The notes under the pieces are model-generated. The model searched no databases and was not told the origin of the DNA. It was given only the letters and a program-made list of their open reading frames with translations. The position numbers and the translations under genes are program-made. A stretch of 11,524 nt of DNA from CAZMVY01 sp964569765. GTDB lineage: Bacteria > Planctomycetota > Phycisphaerae > UBA1845 > PWPN01. Location: contig CAZMVY010000163.1 in assembly GCA_964569765.1 (NCBI GenBank), positions 1 to 11,524 of the forward strand. The letters are read 5' to 3'. Below are positions 6,784 to 11,524 of the stretch, in pieces; position 1 is the stretch's first letter; every line of letters begins with the position of its first letter.

Positions 6784-6804
6784 GATACCCCATCGGGGGA
6801 TTTT
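6784..6804 (+). terminator. Terminator-like hairpin in the leader (possible attenuator)
   Basis: CCCC (6788-6791) pairs with GGGG (6795-6798) around ATC. The stem continues past one mismatch with TA/AT pairs and runs into TTTT (6801-6804). The T tract is short, so termination would be partial. It sits between promoter and gene, where an attenuator would be. Confidence 0.35.
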
Positions 6805-6867
6805 GCTCCAGCGGATGCCGTCGATCGTCCGTTAATGGACGGGCAAACATGACGGAGTGCCGTCTTA

Positions 6868-6873
6868 AGAGGA
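6868..6873 (+). promoter_or_regulatory. Shine-Dalgarno of the FeeM-like gene
   Basis: AGAGGA followed by seven bases and ATG at 6881, the best ribosome site in the window. Its first two bases fall in the right arm (6860-6869) of the 10-bp inverted repeat with 6757-6766. Confidence 0.7.
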
Positions 6874-6880
6874 AAGAAGC

Positions 6881-7903
6881 ATGCTGACCACTGTTGGCGT
6901 GGACGAAGGCAGCGCGGCTAGCGCTGGAAAGTGCAACAGCGTGTACGGGCAAGACATCTTTGTATCAAGCAGGGCGGGCGCAGGCGCGGCACGTCGCGAC
7001 GCCTCCTGGTACGTCGGCCGGGCGCGAACGTTTGCGGAGCTGCTGGCGGCGTATCGGCTGGTCTACGAATGTTACCTGGAGCGCGGCTACATCGCGCCGA
7101 GCGCCGAACGGATTCGTGTCACCTTCTACAATCTTCTGCCGAAGACTGCGACGTTTGTGTTGAGCCGCCGAGAGAACGACGATAATCCGTCGGCGTGCGT
7201 GCGCGAGCACGACGACCGGCTCCTGGGAACCGTCAGCGTTGTCATTGACTCGCCGGAATACGGCTTGCCCCTGGCCGAGACCTTTCCCGAGCAGTTGGAG
7301 GAACTCCGCAGGCGGGGGCGTTGCGTTGCGGAGGCCATCATGCTGGCACACCGGCCGGACGGCCCGAAGCCCTCGCCGGCGGCGGAGTTCCAGCAGCTCC
7401 TGATGCTGCTTCGTTGTGTGACGGATTACGCGCGCCTTCACGACGACGAAGGGACGAGGGTCCACGACCTTTTCATACAGTGCCATCCCCACCACGTGGA
7501 TTTCTATAAACGGAAGCTCGCCTTCGAAGTGGTGGACGGACCGCGTCCCTGCCCGAGCGTGCGCGGCGCCCCGGCCGTGCTCATGCATCACGACATGGAC
7601 ACGATTTTCGAACGATCTCAGCGGCTTGTTCCGAAGGCCGGCCGATTCTTTCTTTCGCGCGATCCGGACCCGGCAATCCGCAACGGCGGCTACCGGCTGC
7701 GGGGGGAGGACCTAATCCGCCTGCTCGCGCTCAAGCCGGGGCTGTGGCGGAGCATTACCCGTCGCAATCCCGCGTGCGCGAGCTTCGCCGGGATGCGTCC
7801 CGACCTGTCAAGCGTACTGCCCGCCGGCGTCCCCCGGGTTGTACGCCTGGCGGTACCGCAAACCAATGAGATGACCCCGGCCCGGCGGGAGGCCGTCGCG
7901 TAA
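6881..7903 (+). CDS. FeeM/autoinducer-synthase-fold GNAT, probable N-acyl amino acid synthase
   Basis: A 340-residue soluble protein. Residues about 45-240 follow the FeeM-like acyltransferase pattern: a helical start RTFAELLAAYRLVYECYLERGYI; TATFVLSR and LLGTVSVVIDSPEYGLPLAETF (DS...GLP motif, 123-130); ELRRRGRCVAEAIMLA, with the Arg...Glu region typical of LuxI-related enzymes; then HPHHVDFYKRKLAFEVV and RGAPAVLM. FeeM relatives take a fatty acyl chain from acyl-ACP and put it on an amino acid such as tyrosine; LuxI relatives make acyl-homoserine lactones. Which product is made cannot be read here. The exosortase-associated acyltransferase family is an alternative, but no exosortase is in the window. 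The first 40 and last roughly 90 residues are not recognised. The start has an excellent ribosome site. No luxR-type receptor, ACP or export gene is adjacent, so it looks like an orphan synthase with a long 5' leader. Confidence 0.75.
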   Translation: MLTTVGVDEGSAASAGKCNSVYGQDIFVSSRAGAGAARRDASWYVGRARTFAELLAAYRLVYECYLERGYIAPSAERIRVTFYNLLPKTATFVLSRRENDDNPSACVREHDDRLLGTVSVVIDSPEYGLPLAETFPEQLEELRRRGRCVAEAIMLAHRPDGPKPSPAAEFQQLLMLLRCVTDYARLHDDEGTRVHDLFIQCHPHHVDFYKRKLAFEVVDGPRPCPSVRGAPAVLMHHDMDTIFERSQRLVPKAGRFFLSRDPDPAIRNGGYRLRGEDLIRLLALKPGLWRSITRRNPACASFAGMRPDLSSVLPAGVPRVVRLAVPQTNEMTPARREAVA

Positions 7904-8005
7904 GTCTGGCCACGCCCTCGCTGCCCTCCGGGCAAACCGCAACGCACAACACCGCTCTCGATCGAGAAGAGCAGTATCGCGTCGCGTTGCTCCGTAACGA
8001 CCGCC

Positions 8006-8035
8006 TTGTCCGTCACGGCAGCCCTCCCGTATAGT
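8006..8035 (+). promoter_or_regulatory. Promoter of the sodium:solute symporter gene (leaderless)
   Basis: TTGTCC (8006-8011), 18 bases, then TATAGT (8030-8035). Only seven bases separate the -10 from the ATG at 8043 and there is no Shine-Dalgarno, so the mRNA should start at the ATG. Upstream, a 5-bp hairpin TGCCC-TCC-GGGCA (7922-7934) and the palindrome CTCGATCGAG (7957-7966) lie between this promoter and the preceding gene. Confidence 0.6.
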
Positions 8036-8042
8036 CCCGCAC

Positions 8043-9716
8043 ATGGAGACCAGCGGGCTGCTCATCGACGGGCTCATCGTCGTTCTGTATTTCGTTGCCA
8101 TTACCGCCATCGGCCTGTACGCCGGCCGGAAGGAGAAGACCCTCGAAGACTATGCCCTCGGCGGGCGCAGGATTCCCTGGTGGGCCGTCGCGGCATCGAT
8201 TATTGCTGCCGAGACGAGCGCCGCCACCTTCATCGGCGCCCCGGCGGAGGGTTTCAAACACCGCGGGATCGTGTACGCGCAGATTACGCTGGGGTTGCTC
8301 TTCGGCCGGATCCTTGTGGGGCAGATCTTCCTCAAACCCTACTACACGTACCGCGTCTACACCGTGTATGATTTTCTCACCGTTCGCTTCGGCCCGAAAT
8401 CGAAGAATTACATCTCGATCCTTTTTCTAGTCATGCGAACGCTCGCGTCCGGCGTGCGGCTGTACATCCCGTCGCTGGTCCTCGTGCTGGCATGGCGGCT
8501 GTTCGTGCAGCACAAGGAAGTACAGTTCGCGACGCTGGACTCCTGGGTGCCGTACGCGTGGGCGATTCTCCTCATCACGGGCCTCACATGCGCTTACACC
8601 GCCCTGGGGGGCATCAAGGCCGTGATCTGGACGGACCTGATCCAGGCTTCACTGATGATCGCCGCCGCTTTCGTGGCCGCGGCGACGCTCCTGCTGAAGA
8701 TCGGCGACGGCAGCCTGGCCCAGGGCTTCGCCGTGCTCGCCCGCCATGTCCCGGAGATGAAGTCGTTCAAAGGATACGCGCTCACGGGCTTCGAGGAGGC
8801 CGCGCCGGGCATGTCCACGTGGGAACTCATCAAGCTGCTGCTCGCCAACAAGTACACGCTCCCGGCCACGCTGATCGGCGGGACGGCCAGCGCGATGGCC
8901 GCGTTCGGCACCGACCAGGATATGGTTCAGCGCATGTTGACGGCCAAGGACGTCAAACGGAGCCGCCGGTCGCTCATCTCGGCCGCACTGACGGCTATTC
9001 CGCTCACGACGGCGTATTCGTTCCTCGGCGTGCTGCTCATCGGGTACTACGGGCTGCACCCGCGCCTGCGGCCTCCGGCCGACAACGACGTGTTCGGCGC
9101 CTATATCCTCAAGGGAATGCCGGTGGTCATCCGGGGCTTCGTGCTGGCGTCGATTTTCGCAACGGCGATGGGGTCCCTCAGCGCGGCCCTGAACTCGCTC
9201 GCGACAAGCATGACGAATGACTGGTACGTTCCCTATTTCGCGCGGAACCGCGAGGAGGGCCACTACGTGAACGCGGCCCGCGTCTTCACCGGAATGTTCT
9301 CGCTGCTCATGGTCCTGGCGGCCGTCGGCACCGCATACGTGAACGTGAAGGATCCGACGCTGACGATTATCCCGCTGGCTCTCGGCATACCCGGATGGTT
9401 CCTGGGCCCCATGCTCGGGGTTTTTCTCCTCGGCATGCTCACGCGCACCCGGGGGTCGGACGGGGGCAACATGGTCGCGGCCACGGCGGGCATTGTGGTG
9501 GTGTTCCTGCTGAGCGGCAGCCACGTCGACGTGGCGAATCTCTTTGCCCCCCCGCACACGCGCTACGAGCTGCCGTCGTGGATGCCACGGGTCGCGTTCA
9601 CGTGGTTTCAACTGATCGGCGCATCAACGACGCTGGTGGTCGGGCTGCTCTTCCGTACGCCCGAACACGTCGTCGAGAACGCGGCCCGAAAAGCGCGAGA
9701 GGGAAGCGTCCGTTGA
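8043..9716 (+). CDS. Sodium:solute symporter (SSS) family transporter
   Basis: A 557-residue inner-membrane protein with about 13 hydrophobic helices. The family signature is clear: an N-terminal helix, then LEDYALGGRRIPWWAVAASIIAAETSAATFIG (residues 34-65), where the first unwound helix of the LeuT-type core lies. It is followed by GIVYAQITLGLLFGR, YTVYDFLTVRFG and TALGGIKAVIWTDLIQ. A helix near residues 368-392 (FATAMGSLSAALNSLATSMTNDWY) matches the serine/threonine-rich helix that forms the Na2 site. Members couple sodium entry to uptake of sugars, sialic acid, amino acids, vitamins or other small solutes; the substrate here is not determined. The C-terminus is short and charged. It appears to be transcribed from its own promoter as a leaderless mRNA. 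A codirectional MFS gene follows after 110 bases, with a second promoter between them. Confidence 0.93.
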   Translation: METSGLLIDGLIVVLYFVAITAIGLYAGRKEKTLEDYALGGRRIPWWAVAASIIAAETSAATFIGAPAEGFKHRGIVYAQITLGLLFGRILVGQIFLKPYYTYRVYTVYDFLTVRFGPKSKNYISILFLVMRTLASGVRLYIPSLVLVLAWRLFVQHKEVQFATLDSWVPYAWAILLITGLTCAYTALGGIKAVIWTDLIQASLMIAAAFVAAATLLLKIGDGSLAQGFAVLARHVPEMKSFKGYALTGFEEAAPGMSTWELIKLLLANKYTLPATLIGGTASAMAAFGTDQDMVQRMLTAKDVKRSRRSLISAALTAIPLTTAYSFLGVLLIGYYGLHPRLRPPADNDVFGAYILKGMPVVIRGFVLASIFATAMGSLSAALNSLATSMTNDWYVPYFARNREEGHYVNAARVFTGMFSLLMVLAAVGTAYVNVKDPTLTIIPLALGIPGWFLGPMLGVFLLGMLTRTRGSDGGNMVAATAGIVVVFLLSGSHVDVANLFAPPHTRYELPSWMPRVAFTWFQLIGASTTLVVGLLFRTPEHVVENAARKAREGSVR

Positions 9717-9772
9717 GCCCGCAGGCCGGACCGCGGCGGCACGGAAGGCCGGCCGATGCCGATTACGCCGGA

Positions 9773-9800
9773 TTGCCGCGCGCACGGTATCGGGTATCAT
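9773..9800 (+). promoter_or_regulatory. Promoter of the AmpG-like transporter gene
   Basis: TTGCCG (9773-9778), 16 bases, then TATCAT (9795-9800). Transcription would start near 9807 and leave about 20 nt before the ATG at 9827. GGTGAG (9819-9824) is a weak ribosome site placed only two bases from the ATG. Confidence 0.5.
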
Positions 9801-9826
9801 GGCGGAACGTATCCTTACGGTGAGAA

Positions 9827-11248
9827 ATGAGTGAATCCGTCGTTGTCCAGCCAGGTTCCCGAACCCGCAGCCCGTGGACCTGGGTGCCCTCGCTCTACTT
9901 CGCACAGGGCATCCCCTACGTGGTCGTCGCCATGTCCGTCTCGGTGGTCATGTACAAGCGGCTCGGTGTCTCCAATGCCGAGATCGCCTTCTACACGAGC
10001 TGGCTCTACCTGCCATGGGTCATCAAGCCCCTCTGGAGCCCGTTCGTCGACCTGTTCCGCACGAAAAGGTGGTGGACCGTCACGATGCAGGGGCTCGTCG
10101 GCCTGACGCTCGCGGCCGTAGCCTTTGCCATCCCGCTTCCCAACTTCTTTTTTCAGGCGACCCTCGCCCTCTTCTGCATCGCGGCGTTCAGCTCCGCCAC
10201 ACACGACATCGCCGCCGACGGCTTCTACATGCTCGCGCTGCCGGAGCATCAGCAGGCTGCCTTCGTCGGGGTCCGCAGCACGTTCTACCGGATCGCCATG
10301 ATCACCGGCGAAGGGCTCCTTGTGGTCCTGGCCGGGCTGATTGAGAAACGCACCGGGCGTATCCCGTTCGCGTGGTCGATCACGTTCGGCGGCGTGGCGC
10401 TCCTGTTCCTGTGTCTGGTCGCAGACCATACGTGGGTTCTGCCGCGCCCGGCAGCCGATACGCCCAAGGTGCACGGCGGCTCCGACGGCATCTCGCGCGA
10501 GTTCTTCCGCGTCTTTGCCAGGTTCTTCACGAAGGACCGCATCGTGCTGACGATGGCCTTCCTGCTGCTCTACCGGTTTGCCGAGGCCCAGCTCGTCAAG
10601 ATGATCGGCCCGTTCCTCCTCGACCCGCCCTCCAAGGGCGGGCTCGGTCTGACCACGCAACAGTTCGGGATCGCCAAGGGAACCATCGGCGTCGGGGGCC
10701 TGCTCTGCGGAGGCATCCTCGGCGGCGTCGTGATCTCCCGGCACGGCCTGAAGCGATGGCTGTGGCCGATGGTGTTGTCGATCAACCTCCCCGGGTGGGT
10801 CTACATTCTGCTGGCCTACACCAGACCCACGAGCCTCGCCGTGGTCAGCGCCGCCGTCGGCCTCGAGCAGTTTGCGTACGGCTTCGGGTTTACGGCCTAC
10901 ATGCTCTACATGATCTACGTCGCCGAAGGCGAACACAAAACAGCGCATTACGCGCTCTGCACGGGCTTCATGGCGATGGGGATGATGCTGCCGGGCATGC
11001 TCAGCGGCTGGATGCAGCAGACGCTCGGCGGCTACCAGAACTTCTTCATCTGGGTGGTGATCTCGACGATCCCGTGCTTCGTGGTGTCGTCGCTCATCCG
11101 GGTTCCTGAGGATTTCGGCCGGCGGAAATCTGTTCCGCAGGCGCCGCTGTGCACACGTTGCGGCTACAACCTTACCGGCAGTGTCAGCGGCGTGTGCCCC
11201 GAGTGCGGAACGGCCGTGCCAGCCGCTCCGGCAGCGACAAAGGCGTAG
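9827..11248 (+). CDS. AmpG-like MFS transporter with C-terminal zinc-ribbon tail
   Basis: A 473-residue inner-membrane transporter with about 12 helices. The N-terminal half follows the AmpG-type pattern: LYFAQGIPYVVVAMSVSVVMYKRLGVSNAEIAFYTSWLYLPWVIKPLWSPFVD (23-75), then HDIAADGFYM (126-135) and VGVRSTFYRIAMI (148-159). AmpG proteins import anhydromuropeptides for cell-wall recycling, but the clade is broad and the substrate here is unproved. After the last helix and RVPEDFGRR comes a cytoplasmic tail with CTRCGYNLTG and CPECG, four cysteines (442, 445, 457, 460) forming a probable zinc ribbon. Such tails occur on many unrelated planctomycete proteins. The gene lies 110 bases after the symporter and has its own promoter, so readthrough plus separate control are both possible. 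Confidence 0.87.
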   Translation: MSESVVVQPGSRTRSPWTWVPSLYFAQGIPYVVVAMSVSVVMYKRLGVSNAEIAFYTSWLYLPWVIKPLWSPFVDLFRTKRWWTVTMQGLVGLTLAAVAFAIPLPNFFFQATLALFCIAAFSSATHDIAADGFYMLALPEHQQAAFVGVRSTFYRIAMITGEGLLVVLAGLIEKRTGRIPFAWSITFGGVALLFLCLVADHTWVLPRPAADTPKVHGGSDGISREFFRVFARFFTKDRIVLTMAFLLLYRFAEAQLVKMIGPFLLDPPSKGGLGLTTQQFGIAKGTIGVGGLLCGGILGGVVISRHGLKRWLWPMVLSINLPGWVYILLAYTRPTSLAVVSAAVGLEQFAYGFGFTAYMLYMIYVAEGEHKTAHYALCTGFMAMGMMLPGMLSGWMQQTLGGYQNFFIWVVISTIPCFVVSSLIRVPEDFGRRKSVPQAPLCTRCGYNLTGSVSGVCPECGTAVPAAPAATKA

Positions 11249-11297
11249 CCCACGCAGCGCCCCCGCCGGGTCGCCGCGTGAGCTTCCCGAACGAAGA

Positions 11298-11338
11298 CGG
11301 CCGACGAAACGCCGCCGCAGCGGCATGCCCGTCGGCCG
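11298..11338. terminator. Strong compound hairpin between convergent genes
   Basis: CGGCCGACG (11298-11306) and CGTCGGCCG (11330-11338) are a perfect 9-bp inverted repeat. A second perfect stem lies inside it (GCCGC 11311-11315, loop CGCA, GCGGC 11320-11324). It sits between the plus-strand transporter and the minus-strand partial gene, where a two-way terminator is expected. There is no T tract on either side, so it may act by 3'-end protection or factor-dependent termination. Confidence 0.45.
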
Positions 11339-11397
11339 CCTGGAATGTACATGCCCCTTCGGCCGGCCGTCTAACCACCCGGCCGACATCACTCACG

Positions 11398-11524
11398 TCA
11401 GAGCACGCCGCCCCGCCGCGATGCCCGCAACAACAGCAAACCGGCGAAGCTCGTCATCACCATCTCGACAATCCCAAAGCCGCAGAACCCGATCTCCTTG
11501 TACATGCGCGGGTCGCCGATCGCG
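11398..11524 (-). CDS. C-terminal end of a minus-strand membrane protein (5' partial)
   Basis: On the minus strand one frame is open from base 11523 to a TGA at 11400-11398. It encodes 41 residues: AIGDPRMYKEIG, then a hydrophobic segment of about 22 residues (IGFCGFGIVEMVM continuing to LLLL), then a basic end RASRRGGVL. A final helix followed by Arg residues suits a membrane protein ending on the cytoplasmic side. The start and family are outside the window. Confidence 0.5.
   Translation of the reverse strand, partial: AIGDPRMYKEIGFCGFGIVEMVMTSFAGLLLLRASRRGGVL

Larger units (their letters stand above)
6661..6880 (+). promoter_or_regulatory. Candidate structured 5' leader of the FeeM-like gene
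   Basis: Pairings visible in order: (1) hairpin 6679-6704, ATCAC-(G)-TGC with GCA-GTGAT, loop 6688-6696; (2) that loop's GGCGC+TTG pairs with CAA (6735-6737) and GCGCC (6740-6744), a pseudoknot; (3) hairpin ACGGG-AAAA-CCCGT at 6721-6734; (4) GGGACT 6715-6720 with AGTCCC 6777-6782; (5) a second GGCGC (6771-6775) that competes for GCGCC 6740-6744; (6) hairpin 6749-6766; (7) terminator-like hairpin 6784-6804; (8) hairpin CGTCC/GGACG 6826-6841; (9) CTTAAGACGG (6757-6766) with CCGTCTTAAG (6860-6869), which abuts and slightly overlaps the Shine-Dalgarno. Pairings 6 and 9 exclude each other, as do 2 and 5. This pattern suits a cis-regulatory RNA, but the high G+C makes chance pairings likely. No known riboswitch class was recognised. 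Confidence 0.4.

Noticed and set aside
6661..6852. 63-codon ORF starting at the predicted transcription start
   Set aside because: The position would suit a leaderless leader peptide, but codon bias is weak and no similarity is recognised, so it is only mentioned with the leader and not called as a gene.
6661..6880. A c-di-GMP, cobalamin, fluoride or SAM riboswitch in the leader
   Set aside because: I compared by eye with the consensus motifs I remember and none fits, so no known class is claimed.
8649..9611. 320-codon minus-strand frame opposite the symporter
   Set aside because: It is a shadow of the transporter gene; the product is Arg/His/Glu-rich and resembles no family.
9815..11392. 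525-codon minus-strand frame opposite the AmpG-like transporter
   Set aside because: It is antisense to a well-supported transporter, with a low-complexity charged translation and no motif.
1..11524. CRISPR arrays, tRNA or rRNA genes, insertion sequences
   Set aside because: No regularly spaced direct repeats, cloverleaf with TTCGA-type arm outside genes, rRNA-like sequence or transposase was seen.

Overview
The window is high-GC bacterial DNA (about two-thirds G+C by eye, with strongly G/C-ending codons in the main genes). It most resembles a member of the Planctomycetota, near Phycisphaerae. Three things point there: a dockerin-like tail with two copies of FQDCFNG after an RCC1/thrombospondin-3 region, a CxxCGYNLTG...CPECG zinc-ribbon tail on a transporter, and a hybrid kinase with the two-helix N-terminus ending WILLSDQ. 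This assignment is inferred from family resemblance, not from a marker gene.

Layout. 1-380: C-terminus of a secreted RCC1-repeat protein (+). 716-2482: membrane PAS hybrid histidine kinase (+). 2986-2459 and 3978-3169: low-molecular-weight phosphatase-family protein and a xylose-isomerase-like TIM-barrel protein (both -). 4026-4244: doubtful small ORF that overlaps the start of mutL (+). 4235-6202: endonuclease-type MutL (+). 6203-6880: long non-coding stretch holding a promoter and a potentially structured leader. 6881-7903: FeeM/autoinducer-synthase-fold N-acyltransferase (+). 8043-9716: sodium:solute symporter (+). 9827-11248: AmpG-like MFS transporter with a zinc-ribbon tail (+). 11398-11524: C-terminus of a minus-strand membrane protein.

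The window does not look like one dedicated operon. Most genes appear to be transcribed separately, several from promoters whose -10 box lies only 7-8 bases before the ATG, which implies leaderless mRNAs. The kinase, phosphatase, isomerase and transporters are ordinary planctomycete accessory genes with no visible shared pathway. The two transporters are adjacent and codirectional, and may both serve carbohydrate or peptidoglycan-fragment uptake, but their substrates cannot be read from the sequence.

The part most likely to be new is 6627-6880 plus the gene it precedes. An orphan acyl-amino-acid/autoinducer-like synthase sits behind a roughly 220-nt leader. That leader can form a pseudoknot, competing GGCGC/GCGCC pairings, a terminator-like hairpin, and a 10-bp inverted repeat whose right arm runs into the Shine-Dalgarno. 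No known riboswitch class was recognised in it. Second-rank points are the Glu-to-Arg change at an expected metal-ligand position of the isomerase-like protein, the possible translational coupling of mutL to a small ORF, and an intergenic-type CGCAGAG repeat inside the MutL linker.
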